A stretch of 64,000 nt of DNA, taken from Streptomyces sp. CG4. Its GTDB lineage: Bacteria; Actinomycetota; Actinomycetes; Streptomycetales; Streptomycetaceae. The DNA is taken from positions 9,796,001 through 9,860,000 of the forward strand of contig NZ_CP163525.1 of the NCBI RefSeq assembly GCF_041080655.1, written 5' to 3'. The position numbers and the translations under genes were made by a program. Under the pieces are notes generated by a model. The model was not told the origin of the DNA. It ran no database searches and worked only from the letters and a program-made list of their open reading frames with translations. Within the stretch, counting starts at the first letter, position 1. Each line of letters opens with the position of its first letter. Positions 17,622-25,711 of the stretch are shown here, piece by piece.

Positions 17622-18665
17622 ATGCGAGATGACGAGGGCGTTGGTCGCATCACCCTGGCGCAGGTGGCCCAGCTGGCGGGGGTCTCCATTTCGACAGTTT
17701 CGAAGGTGCTCAACGGGCGACAGGACGTGGCCGCACCGACGCGCGTCAAAGTGGAGCGCGTCCTGGACGACAACGCGTACCGCCGTACCACCCGGGCCGC
17801 TCGCGAGGCGCCTCTCATCGAGCTTGTCTTCCACGAACTGGAGAGCGTCTGGGCGCTGGAGCTGATCCGTGGGGTGGAGAAGGTCGCCAAGGCCAACGGC
17901 GCCAGTGTGGTGCTCACCGAGAGCGGCACCCGCCAGGCGCCGGGTCCCGAGTGGATCGAGGGCGTGCTGCAGCGCAGCCCGCGCGGTGTGGTGCTGGTCT
18001 TCTCGACGCTGCCCGCGGAGGTGAAGCAGCGGCTGCGCTCGCGTTCCATCCCGTTCGTCGTCATCGACCCGGCCGGCGACCCCGACCCGGACGTGCCCTC
18101 GGTGGGCTCCGCCAACTGGAACGGGGGCCTGTCCGCCACGAGGCATCTGGTCCAGCTCGGTCACCGTCGCATCGGCATCATCACGGGTCCGCAGGACATG
18201 CTCTGCTCGCTGGCCCGCCTCGACGGCTACCGTTCGGCGCTCAGTATGGCGGGTCTGGCGGCGGATCCCGAGCTTGTGCGGTACGGCGACTTCCACGTCG
18301 AGGGCGGGCGCGAGCGTGCGGCCGAGCTGCTCGATCTGGACGATCCGCCGACTGCGATCTTCGCGGGGAGCGACCTCCAGGCCCTCGGCGCCCTGGAGGC
18401 CGCCCGGCTGCGGGACCTGCGCGTCCCGCACGATCTGTCCGTGGTCGGCTACGACGACGTACCCCTGGCCCAGTGGTCGAGCCCCGCGCTCACGACGGTC
18501 CACCAGCCGCTGCGGGAGATGGCCGAGGGCGCGACCCAGATGCTGCTGCGTCTGCGGTCACAGGAGCCGGTGGCGACCCGGCTCGAACTGGCGACGAGCC
18601 TGGTCGTGCGGCAGAGCACGGCGGCGCCCTCCTTCGAAAGAGTTTCGGATACTCCTTCTGACTGA
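17622..18665 (+). CDS. LacI-family regulator, BxlR paralog, upstream of xlnC
   Basis: 347 residues. The helix-turn-helix reads ITLAQVAQLAGVSISTVSKVLNG; the sensor domain closely parallels BxlR (VVIDPAG, LGHRRIGIITGPQDMLCSLARLDGYRSAL, YDDVPLAQWSSPALTTVHQPL). Two in-frame ATGs (17610, 17622) lack a clear ribosome site; I prefer 17622 because it puts the DNA-binding domain at the usual distance. It reads toward xlnC-axeA and is flanked by CGAAA/TTTCG palindromes, so control of xylanase C and the deacetylase is the simplest reading. The shared sensor-domain features suggest a xylose-type inducer. Confidence 0.82.
   Translation: MRDDEGVGRITLAQVAQLAGVSISTVSKVLNGRQDVAAPTRVKVERVLDDNAYRRTTRAAREAPLIELVFHELESVWALELIRGVEKVAKANGASVVLTESGTRQAPGPEWIEGVLQRSPRGVVLVFSTLPAEVKQRLRSRSIPFVVIDPAGDPDPDVPSVGSANWNGGLSATRHLVQLGHRRIGIITGPQDMLCSLARLDGYRSALSMAGLAADPELVRYGDFHVEGGRERAAELLDLDDPPTAIFAGSDLQALGALEAARLRDLRVPHDLSVVGYDDVPLAQWSSPALTTVHQPLREMAEGATQMLLRLRSQEPVATRLELATSLVVRQSTAAPSFERVSDTPSD
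18635..18647. promoter_or_regulatory. CGAAA-GAG-TTTCG palindrome upstream of xlnC
   Basis: Perfect 5+3+5 inverted repeat lying within the last codons of the LacI gene, about 250 bases before xlnC. A related sequence, CCGAAAGAGTTGACA (18798-18812), overlaps the putative xlnC -35 box. Confidence 0.45.
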
Positions 18666-18806
18666 CACTTCGTCATGTTGCCTGAGTCGCGCCTCGCTGA
18701 GTCAGATCTGTTGTGGCGTGCGCCAAAGTGCCCTGTCATCAGGGAAGTTGACGTACGAGAGCAACATCATCACAACTCAAGAGTTTCGCACTCTTTGCCG
18801 AAAGAG

Positions 18807-18835
18807 TTGACAGTCCACAGGCCCGGCACCAACCT
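18807..18835 (+). promoter_or_regulatory. Putative xlnC promoter, TTGACA-N17-CAACCT
   Basis: TTGACA at 18807-18812 with a weak -10 (CAACCT, 18830-18835). The -35 box directly follows CCGAAAGAG, a half of the palindrome above, so repressor binding would block it. Confidence 0.4.
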
Positions 18836-18899
18836 ATCGACGTCGACAGGCACCTCAATGGCTGTGCAGCCTCTCGCAGGCCCCACCAGGAGGAGGCGC

Positions 18900-19589
18900 A
18901 TGAACATGCGCGACAACCCCCGCATACCCCCCATGAACCGCCGCACCTTCATCGGTACGGCAGGCGCCCTGGCGGTCGGCGCGGCCACGCCGGCGCTGCA
19001 GGGCACCGCGTACGCGGACACGACCATCACGACCAACCAGACCGGCACCGACCACGGCTACTACTACTCGTTCTGGACCGACGCCCCCGGCACCGTTTCC
19101 ATGACCCTGTCCTCCGGCGGCAGTTACAGCACCTCGTGGCGGAACACGGGGAACTTCGTGGCAGGCAAGGGCTGGGCCAACGGCTCCCGGCGGACCGTGA
19201 ACTACTGGGGCTCATTCAACCCCTCCGGCAACGCCTATCTGTCACTCTACGGCTGGACGACGAACCCGCTCGTCGAGTACTACATCGTCGACAACTGGGG
19301 CACGTACCGGCCCACCGGCGCGTACCAGGGCACCGTCACCAGTGACGGCGGCACTTACGACATGTACCGCACGACGCGGTACAACGCCCCGTCCGTCGAG
19401 GGCAACCGCACCTTCGACCAGTACTGGAGCGTCCGACAGTCCAAGCGCACGGGCGGATCCATCACCACCGGGAACCACTTCGACGCATGGGGCCGCGCCG
19501 GGATGCCTCTGGGCAGCTTCAAGTACTACATGATCCTGGCGACCGAGGGCTACCAGAGCAGCGGCAGCTCCAACATCTCGGTGAGCTGA
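18900..19589 (+). CDS. xlnC: Tat-secreted GH11 endo-xylanase
   Basis: 229 residues. ATG 18900 is preceded by AGGAGG. The signal has MNRRTFIGTAGALAVG, a twin-arginine motif, as in S. lividans XlnC, which uses the Tat route. The mature GH11 jelly roll has its nucleophile in PLVEYYIVDNWG (about E126) and acid/base in ILATEGYQSSG (about E216). It has no binding module and ends soon after the catalytic fold. Cuts unsubstituted xylan outside the cell. axeA follows after 76 bases that contain a small hairpin. Confidence 0.93.
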   Translation: MNMRDNPRIPPMNRRTFIGTAGALAVGAATPALQGTAYADTTITTNQTGTDHGYYYSFWTDAPGTVSMTLSSGGSYSTSWRNTGNFVAGKGWANGSRRTVNYWGSFNPSGNAYLSLYGWTTNPLVEYYIVDNWGTYRPTGAYQGTVTSDGGTYDMYRTTRYNAPSVEGNRTFDQYWSVRQSKRTGGSITTGNHFDAWGRAGMPLGSFKYYMILATEGYQSSGSSNISVS

Positions 19590-19600
19590 GTGAGTCGGGT

Positions 19601-19624
19601 CTGCCCGGCCGTCCCGTCGGGCAG
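19601..19624 (+). terminator. Weak hairpin between xlnC and axeA
   Basis: CTGCCCG (19601-19607) pairs with CGGGCAG (19618-19624) across ten bases. It could lower readthrough into axeA rather than end transcription, since no separate axeA promoter is obvious. Confidence 0.35.
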
Positions 19625-19665
19625 GCTCCCTCCCCACCCCCGCCTCAGGTCGAAGGAGCATCCGC

Positions 19666-20376
19666 ATGAGAATCCGACCGGGAAGCACGCGACCACATCA
19701 CTTGTCGCGCTCCCTCATGGCGAAGCTGGCCGTCGTCGCGACGGTGGGCGCCTGCACCCTCGCCGTCGACCCCGGCGCCTCGGCCCAGGCCGCCGCCTGC
19801 ACCGGTTACGTCGGGCTGACCTTCGACGACGGCCCGTCCGCCGGCACGCCGGCGCTGCTCGACGTGCTCCGGCAGAACGGACTGCGAGCCACGATGTTCA
19901 ACGAGGGGCAGTACGCCGCCGCCAACCCGTCCCTGGTACGGGCACAGGTCACCGTCGGCATGTGGGTCGGCAACCACAGCTACACCCACCCCCACCTGCC
20001 CCAACTCGGCCAGGCGCAGATCGACTCCGAGATCTCCCGGACCCAGCAGGCCATCGGCAACACGGGCGGTGGCACACCCCGGCTGTTCCGTCCCCCGTAC
20101 GGCGAGACCAACGCCACGGTCAGGAGCGTCGAGGCCAAGTACGGCCTGACCGAGATCCTGTGGGACGTCGACTCGCAGGACTGGAACGGCGCGAGCACCG
20201 ATGCGATCGTGCAGGCAGCGGCGCGGCTCACCAACGGCCAGATCATCCTGATGCACGACTGGGCCGCCAACACACGCGCCGCGATCCCACGCATCGCGCA
20301 GGGCCTGGCGGGCCGCGGCCTGTGTGCGGGCATGATCTCCCCGCGGACCGGCATTGCGGTGGCCTCGGACGGCTGA
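19666..20376 (+). CDS. axeA: Secreted CE4 acetylxylan esterase/polysaccharide deacetylase
   Basis: 236 residues. A Sec signal ends near AQAAA. All five NodB-type motifs are present: TFDDGPS, HSYTHPHL (metal His pair), RPPYGETN, DVDSQDW and ILMHD. The pattern matches Streptomyces AxeA, which removes acetyl groups from xylan using a divalent metal. In S. lividans AxeA carries a C-terminal binding module; here the protein stops right after the catalytic domain (GIAVASDG). Grouped with the GH11 gene, as xylanase and deacetylase are in S. lividans. Confidence 0.9.
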   Translation: MRIRPGSTRPHHLSRSLMAKLAVVATVGACTLAVDPGASAQAAACTGYVGLTFDDGPSAGTPALLDVLRQNGLRATMFNEGQYAAANPSLVRAQVTVGMWVGNHSYTHPHLPQLGQAQIDSEISRTQQAIGNTGGGTPRLFRPPYGETNATVRSVEAKYGLTEILWDVDSQDWNGASTDAIVQAAARLTNGQIILMHDWAANTRAAIPRIAQGLAGRGLCAGMISPRTGIAVASDG

Positions 20377-20453
20377 CATCATCCGTCCGGGGCCCGGTGG
20401 CGGTGGCATCACCGATGGACTCGGCGGGACACCAGCAGCCTGCTGCGGACCGG

Positions 20454-21572
20454 TCAAGACACGCTGCAGGAAAGGCCGTTCAGGCTGAAGGCCGTCGGCT
20501 TGGCGAAGCTGCCGTTGTAGGTGGCCTGGTACCCGAAGGAGACCTGGGCGCCGGGGGAGAGGGACGCGTTGTAGGCGAGGCCGTCGGCTGTCACGGCTCC
20601 CGACGAGGGAGAGATGCCGGCGTTCCATGTGCTGGTGATCTGCTGCCCCGCAGGCAGGGTGAACGCGAGATGCCAGCCGTCGGCCGGGGAGGAACCCGTG
20701 TTGGTCAGCGTGATGTCCGCGGTGTATCCGCCCTGCCATGTGTTCGTGCTGTAGGCCACCTTGCACGCCGTGGGCCCGCTGGGTGGGCCGCTGCCGAGGT
20801 CGACGGTCGAGGAGAAGGAGGTGACGGCGAGTCCCGCGCCGTTCTGCCAGGGCTCGAACCCTGCCTGAACGCTCGTCAGATACCAGTTGTTCTGGGCGAG
20901 ACCGCGGGCGACGGCCTGCCGGGCGAAGTCCATCACGTCGAAGTTCCAGCTGCCGATCGCCGACGGCGCGACGAAGGTCAGGACGTCGTTGGAGCCGTTG
21001 TTACCGGACCACAGCTGCCACGGGCGGCCGGCCACGGTGACGGAACCCACCTGCGAGCCCACCGGCTGCACGGCTCCCACATGGTTGAACCAGATCATGA
21101 TCTCGGTGCGGTTCACACCGTCGGTGCGGGGCGTGGGGTCGAGCCAGATGTCGTAGGCGGCGTCGTAGATGGCTCCGCTCACGTAGTTGTAGGAGATGCT
21201 CGTGGGTGCTGCGGCGATGGAGCCGAGGACGGCCGGGAGGTTCGTCCCGGGGGAGCAGTTGGTGTAGTGGCATCCGTTGAACACGGACGGGTAGGACTTC
21301 GGGGCGCCGGTGGTCGGCACCGAACCGTCGGCCTGGACGACCCGGAAGCCGTTGTCCGTGGCGGAGACACACTGGGGCTCACTCGTGTTCCAGCGGTTGT
21401 TCTGTACGACGTAGCGTCCGCCGATCGTGGTGGAGCCGAACTGTTCGCAGACCGTGGTGTCGGCGTGCGATGTCGAAGCGGCGGTGAGCAGTGCCGCGAC
21501 TGCGACGAGGGTGGTGAGCAGCGCGCTGAGCAAGGCGTGCGCTCTTCGGGCCTGGGATGCTGACCGGTGCAT
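20454..21572 (-). CDS. celB: Secreted GH12 endoglucanase with C-terminal CBM2
   Basis: 372 residues. ATG 21572 has GGAGG six bases upstream and begins a Sec signal (cleavage near SHADTT). GH12 catalytic domain about residues 35-255 (NRWNTSEPQCV, DAAYDIWLDP, RTEIMIWFNH with the nucleophile Glu, GFEPWQNGAGLAV with the second Glu). A short linker leads to CBM2 (CKVAYSTNTWQGGYTADITL to LNGLSC). Matches CelB of S. lividans in layout. Cuts amorphous cellulose. A perfect CebR box lies 88 bases upstream. Confidence 0.92.
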   Translation of the reverse strand: MHRSASQARRAHALLSALLTTLVAVAALLTAASTSHADTTVCEQFGSTTIGGRYVVQNNRWNTSEPQCVSATDNGFRVVQADGSVPTTGAPKSYPSVFNGCHYTNCSPGTNLPAVLGSIAAAPTSISYNYVSGAIYDAAYDIWLDPTPRTDGVNRTEIMIWFNHVGAVQPVGSQVGSVTVAGRPWQLWSGNNGSNDVLTFVAPSAIGSWNFDVMDFARQAVARGLAQNNWYLTSVQAGFEPWQNGAGLAVTSFSSTVDLGSGPPSGPTACKVAYSTNTWQGGYTADITLTNTGSSPADGWHLAFTLPAGQQITSTWNAGISPSSGAVTADGLAYNASLSPGAQVSFGYQATYNGSFAKPTAFSLNGLSCSVS

Positions 21573-21659
21573 GCGGATCCTCCGTGTGGGGTGTGGGGAG
21601 CCGTGGTGCTTGTTCCTCCGAGGCAGGGGCGACCCGAAGGTGGTCAAGGCTTGAACCAG

Positions 21660-21673
21660 TGGGAGCGCTCCCA
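21660..21673. promoter_or_regulatory. CebR operator, perfect palindrome
   Basis: TGGGAGCGCTCCCA, identical to the 14-bp CebR box known from Streptomyces cellulase and cellobiose-uptake genes. It lies upstream of the GH12 gene. CebR itself is not encoded in the window. Confidence 0.85.
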
Positions 21674-21799
21674 TAGTGGGGATGTGTGCGGGCGAGGTCA
21701 AGGTGTTGAGAAGTTGAATCATTGGAACCGTGCCAAATAAAAAAGTCGGCAACACCCCTGTGCAGTCGGGTGAGTTGGCGATACGGTCCCTCGCACCAG

Positions 21800-21813
21800 T
21801 GGGAGCGCTTCCA
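21800..21813. promoter_or_regulatory. CebR operator, one mismatch
   Basis: TGGGAGCGCTTCCA, differing at one position from the CebR consensus. It sits nearer to the GH6 gene, with its centre about 255 bases before that start. Confidence 0.75.
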
Positions 21814-22061
21814 TCAGTCGACGCGTCTGTCACGGCGCGCCCGGATACAAGGGCTCGCTCATGCGGCATCCCCGCATTCCTCACCACCGGCCATCGCCAG
21901 GGACGTCCGGGGCTCCGTGACGATCACCGTGACGATCCGATCCGGCGGGGGGTTTCTGACCTCCGCCCGCGACGGCACCCCACTCCCTCGGCACCGGCCT
22001 GTGCGATCACCTGGTCACCCGCATTCCGTCATCACCCCTCAAGGGGAAGGAATCCACGCTC

Positions 22062-23792
22062 ATGAGCCGTACTCACCTGTCACTGTTCGCCGCGCTGGCG
22101 GTGCTCGCCGGATCCTCCGGGGCAGCGCTTCTCGCGGCACCGGCGGGCGCCGCCACCTCCTCGATCCCCTGCTCCGTGGACTACAAGGTGCAGAACCAGT
22201 GGGACACCGGCTTCACCGCCGCCGTCACGATCACCAACAACGCGGCCGCCAAGTCGAGTTGGTCGCTGAAATGGTCGTACGCCGGCAACCAGCAGGTCAC
22301 CAGCGGCTGGAACGCGCAGATCACCCAGAGCGGTGCCGCTGTCACCGTGGCCAACGAGAGCTACAACAACACGCTGGTGAGCGGCGGTTCGGTCAGCTTC
22401 GGCTTCAACGGCACCTACACCGGCACCAATGCCTTACCCGCCACCTTCACCCTCGACGGGGTCACCTGCAACGTCGACGACGGCAGTGGCTCCAGTGGTG
22501 GTGGCACAGGCGGCGGAGGCGGGGGCGGGGGCACCGGCAACCGGGTCGACAACCCCTACGCCGGGGCCAAGGGGTATGTGGACCCCGAGTGGTCGGCCAA
22601 AGCCGCCGCCGAACCCGGTGGCAGCCGCATCGCCCATCAGTCCACCGCCGTCTGGCTCGACCGGATCGCCGCGATCGACGGCGTCGACGGAGGCATGGGC
22701 CTGCGCGCGCACCTGGACGAGGCACTCAAGCAGAAGGGCTCCGGCAACCTCGTCATCCAGCTCGTCATCTACGACCTGCCAGGACGCGACTGCGCCGCCC
22801 TCGCCTCCAACGGTGAACTCGGGCCGAACGACCTCGACAAGTACAAGAGCCAGTACATCGACCCCATCGCCACGATCCTCGCCGACCCCAAGTACGCGGG
22901 CCTGCGCATCGCCACGATCATCGAGCCTGACTCGCTGCCCAACCTGGTCACCAACGCGGGCGGCACCAACACGACCACCGACGCCTGCGTGACCATGAAG
23001 AGCAACGGCAACTACGAGAAGGGTGTGTCGTACGCCCTGGGCAAGCTCGGCGCCATCCCGAACGTCTACAACTACCTCGACGCGGGCCACCACGGCTGGC
23101 TCGGCTGGGACACCAACCTCGGCCCGTCCGTGCAGGAATTCGCCAAGGTCGCCACTTCCAACGGCGCGAGCGTGAACGACGTGGCCGGCTTCATCGTCAA
23201 CACCGCCAACTACGGCCCCGTCACGGAGCCGAACGTCAAGGTCACGGACACCGTGAACGGGCAGACCGTGCGCCAGTCGAAATGGGTCGACTGGAACCAG
23301 TACGTCGACGAGCAGTCGTACGCGCTCGGTCTGCGGGACAAGCTGATCGCGGCTGGGTTCGACTCCGGCCTCGGCATGCTGATCGACACCTCCCGCGACG
23401 GCTGGGGCGGAACCGCCCGGCCCACCGGCCCCGGCCCGCTGACCTCCGTCGACGCGTACGTCAACGGCGGCCGCATCGACCGGCGCGTCCACGTCGGCAA
23501 CTGGTGCAACCAGAGCGGCGCCGGACTCGGGCAGCGGCCCACCGCGGCCCCGGCCGCCGGTGTCGACGCCTACGTCTGGGTCAAGCCGCCGGGACAGTCC
23601 GACGGCTCCAGCACCGCCATCCCCAACGACGAGGGCAAGGGCTTCGACCGGATGTGCGACCCCACGTACGGTGGTAACGCCCGCAACGGCAACAACCCCA
23701 GCGGTGCCCTGCCGAACGCGCCGCTGGCCGGGCACTGGTTCTCCGCCCAGTTCCAGCAGCTGATGCAGAACGCCTACCCGCCGCTGCCGTAG
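22062..23792 (+). CDS. Secreted GH6 exo-cellobiohydrolase with N-terminal CBM2
   Basis: 576 residues. Sec signal to about residue 30 (GAATSS), CBM2 about 35-138 (DYKVQNQWDTGFTAAVTI, LDGVTC), a Gly/Ser linker (GGGTGGGGGGGGTG), then a GH6 domain (IQLVIYDLPGRDCAALASNGE with a catalytic-region Asp, IIEPDSLPNL, YLDAGHHGWLGW, LIDTSRDGWGG, WVKPPGQSDG). Long active-site loops and length resemble exo-acting Cel6B of Thermobifida. Releases cellobiose from the non-reducing end. Works with the divergent GH12 endoglucanase under CebR control. Confidence 0.92.
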   Translation: MSRTHLSLFAALAVLAGSSGAALLAAPAGAATSSIPCSVDYKVQNQWDTGFTAAVTITNNAAAKSSWSLKWSYAGNQQVTSGWNAQITQSGAAVTVANESYNNTLVSGGSVSFGFNGTYTGTNALPATFTLDGVTCNVDDGSGSSGGGTGGGGGGGGTGNRVDNPYAGAKGYVDPEWSAKAAAEPGGSRIAHQSTAVWLDRIAAIDGVDGGMGLRAHLDEALKQKGSGNLVIQLVIYDLPGRDCAALASNGELGPNDLDKYKSQYIDPIATILADPKYAGLRIATIIEPDSLPNLVTNAGGTNTTTDACVTMKSNGNYEKGVSYALGKLGAIPNVYNYLDAGHHGWLGWDTNLGPSVQEFAKVATSNGASVNDVAGFIVNTANYGPVTEPNVKVTDTVNGQTVRQSKWVDWNQYVDEQSYALGLRDKLIAAGFDSGLGMLIDTSRDGWGGTARPTGPGPLTSVDAYVNGGRIDRRVHVGNWCNQSGAGLGQRPTAAPAAGVDAYVWVKPPGQSDGSSTAIPNDEGKGFDRMCDPTYGGNARNGNNPSGALPNAPLAGHWFSAQFQQLMQNAYPPLP

Positions 23793-23817
23793 TCCTCTGG
23801 CGTGGTGTGTGCCCCCC

Positions 23818-23848
23818 CGGGTCCGGTCCTCGCCGAGGGCCGGACCCG
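23818..23848 (+). terminator. Terminator after GH6 cellulase
   Basis: CGGGTCCGG (23818-23826) pairs with CCGGACCCG (23840-23848); the loop itself can pair CCTC with GAGG. It starts 26 bases after the stop codon. Confidence 0.7.
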
Positions 23849-23877
23849 ACCGACCGGCCTGCCTGCCTCGAGGTCTT

Positions 23878-24170
23878 CGGCTCAGCCGAAGACGCGGCGC
23901 TGCATCTCGCAGGCCCGTTCGGTGATCGTCCAGGCCGGCGCGTTCGCCGAACACACCGTCCGCTCGGTGGAGCACACCGTCTGCGCGGACCCGTCCTGGA
24001 CCGGTGAACTGTACGACTACGGTCACACCCCGCCGACCGTGACCGTCGCGTCGGCGACCGTCGACGGACCTTGGCTGAGGGTGGAACTGCCCCGCTCCAC
24101 CACGATCCGCCTCACCCTCCGGCTCGACCCGTGCACCCGAGTCCCTTCCTACCGCACCCCGTTCGGATGA
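23878..24170 (+). pseudogene. Possible C-terminal relic of a glycosidase beta-sandwich
   Basis: The forward frame reads VIVQAGAFAEHTV, then ELYDYGHTPPTVTVASATVD, then GPWLRVELPRSTTIRLTL and PSYRTPFG. This resembles the C-terminal beta-sandwich of several sugar-active proteins, ending in a typical short tail. No start, signal or catalytic part precedes it, so it is probably the end of a lost gene. I cannot name the family. It fills most of the gap between the GH6 and LacI genes. Confidence 0.3.
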
Positions 24171-25195
24171 CTGCACGCCCGGCGGCCGACGGGAGCGGCG
24201 GCTGTGCTGGAGCGCAGCGAGATCGACGGTGCCAGCAGGATGTGCCGAGGCGGGCCGTCCGGCGTGGTGATGCGTTCCACCAGCAGGGATACGGCCTTCT
24301 CGCCCATCTCCAGGGCCGGTACGTCCGCCGCCGTGAGCGGCGGGTGGAAGTCCTCGGCCCACGTCCTGCCCGCCACCGCGGTGAGGGAGAAGTCGTACGG
24401 CACTTCGAGACCGGCGTCCGCCAACGCCCTCTGGACACCGGGCAGGGCGGCCTCGTTGATGGTGGTGACAGCGGTGAGATCAGGATGACTCTCCAGGAGC
24501 GTGGTGACGCATTCCCGGCCGGAACGGGCATCGTCCCCGCACGGCACTTCGACGCCGTCGATCCCCCGTTCCGCGAGGGCCTTCTCGAAGCCCTCCCTGG
24601 CCCTGTGGGCGGGGCCGTAACCCGCCGCGACGAGCTCGGGGGAGCGGGTCACCAGAGCCACCCGGCGGTGCCCCAGATCGGCGAGGTGCCGCACGCAGTG
24701 CCGGACCAGGCCGGCATAGTCGACGTCGATCCAGGACATCTCCTGGTCGCCCGCCGTGTGCCCGATGCCGACGAAGGGCAGCCCGGCGTCCTGCAGACGA
24801 CGGACACGAGAGTCCTCCAGGCTGATCTCCATGAGGATCACACCGTCCACGCGGCTCACCGATATCAACCGCTCGAAGGAACGGTCGTGATCCCGGCCGG
24901 AGGGGGACACCAGCACATCCAGATCCACCCGGGCGGCGGCGTCGACCACGCTGGCGACAAAGTCCAGTTGCATGTGCGTGAGCCGGTTCCCCGCGGGCGG
25001 GATGACGAGACCGATCGTGCGGGTCCGCCCCTCCTTGAGCGCCCTCGCGGCAGCGTTGGGCCGATAGCCCAACTCGTCGATCACGTCCTGGATACGTCTG
25101 CGAGTGCTGGTCGCGACGGGGCGCTTGCCGCTGAGCGCGTACGACACCGTGCTCCGTGACACGCCCGCGCGCCGGGCGATCTCCCCGATGTTCAT
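24149..25195 (-). CDS. LacI-family regulator of the arabinoxylan gene run
   Basis: 348 residues. ATG 25195 has GGGAG six bases upstream and places the helix-turn-helix at the very N-terminus (MNIGEIARRAGVSRSTVSYALSG, hinge ALKEGRTRTIGLVIPP). The sensor domain includes VDGVILME, LGHRRVALVTRSPEL and SLTAVAGRTWAED. It differs from the two BxlR-type paralogs in the window. It is divergent from the long run of secreted CBM13 enzymes, and two kinds of repeated palindrome lie in between, so it most likely represses that run. The inducer is unknown; arabinose or arabino-oligosaccharides would fit the enzymes. Confidence 0.85.
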   Translation of the reverse strand: MNIGEIARRAGVSRSTVSYALSGKRPVATSTRRRIQDVIDELGYRPNAAARALKEGRTRTIGLVIPPAGNRLTHMQLDFVASVVDAAARVDLDVLVSPSGRDHDRSFERLISVSRVDGVILMEISLEDSRVRRLQDAGLPFVGIGHTAGDQEMSWIDVDYAGLVRHCVRHLADLGHRRVALVTRSPELVAAGYGPAHRAREGFEKALAERGIDGVEVPCGDDARSGRECVTTLLESHPDLTAVTTINEAALPGVQRALADAGLEVPYDFSLTAVAGRTWAEDFHPPLTAADVPALEMGEKAVSLLVERITTPDGPPRHILLAPSISLRSSTAAAPVGRRACSHPNGVR

Positions 25196-25341
25196 GCAGC
25201 TCCCAAGAACCCGCCGACAGGCCCGCAAGGTTACCGCGTACGAATCGGTTCGCTCCTGGGCCAGGGAGCGGGGAGGACTACTGGGGCTACTGAGACCTTT
25301 GGCTTCCGGCGGGACGATTCACGTGGTACCGAAAGGCGTGA

Positions 25342-25358
25342 ATCGAATCGATTCCGCG
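25342..25358. promoter_or_regulatory. 17-bp operator-like repeat, copy 1
   Basis: ATCGAATCGATTCCGCG, containing the perfect palindrome GAATCGATTC. Repeated exactly at 25523-25539. Direct candidate for the LacI protein at 24149-25195. Confidence 0.6.
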
Positions 25359-25368
25359 CAAGCGCTTC
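25357..25368. promoter_or_regulatory. CGCAAGCGCTTC element, copy 1
   Basis: Contains the palindrome AAGCGCTT with the central CG common in LacI-family operators. It overlaps the end of the 17-bp repeat by two bases. Repeated at 25640-25651. Confidence 0.5.
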
Positions 25369-25522
25369 GAAGGAAGGCTACAACCGGGGGACGGGGTCAA
25401 CGGTGTACGCCGCTGAAATACGCGGTCAATGCCTACGGAGGCCACCGGTCACACCGGCGGCTGTCTCCTGCCGAACGGTGCCGCCCGACAGCAGACAGGC
25501 GCTCGATCCGCCGGAATCAGCC

Positions 25523-25539
25523 ATCGAATCGATTCCGCG
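25523..25539. promoter_or_regulatory. 17-bp operator-like repeat, copy 2
   Basis: Exact second copy of ATCGAATCGATTCCGCG, 181 bases from the first and 173 bases before the GH54 start. Confidence 0.6.
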
Positions 25540-25639
25540 ACAAGGTTGAGTCGAGAGACACCTCCCCCTTGACAGTCCCGTGTGGCCAGGAGCACCGTCT
25601 CCCTCCGAAACCTCTCTGTAATCTCGCTGAAGCACGGCA

Positions 25640-25651
25640 CGCAAGCGCTTC
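25640..25651. promoter_or_regulatory. CGCAAGCGCTTC element, copy 2
   Basis: Exact second copy of the 12-mer, 61 bases before the GH54 start, in a position suited to blocking transcription. Confidence 0.5.
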
Positions 25652-25711
25652 CGGAGCACAGCGCCACTCGCACAACCCGACCGGGTTGCGCCGGCGCGGT
25701 AGGGAGATGAG

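Larger units (their letters stand above)
21573..22061. other. Divergent cellulase control region
   Basis: 489 bases between the GH12 and GH6 cellulase genes. It holds two CebR-type boxes, at 21660 and 21800, so both genes should be repressed together and induced by cello-oligosaccharides. I see no gene here. Confidence 0.7.
25196..25711. other. Control region between LacI gene and GH54 gene
   Basis: 516 bases with no gene, but with two copies each of two palindromic elements, listed separately. The first copies adjoin (25342-25368); the second copies are 100 bases apart (25523, 25640). Confidence 0.6.

Noticed and set aside
20847..20862. tRNA-like T-arm (GGCTCGAACC with flanks)
   Set aside because: It is inside the GH12 gene and no acceptor or anticodon stem surrounds it. 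No tRNA was found elsewhere.
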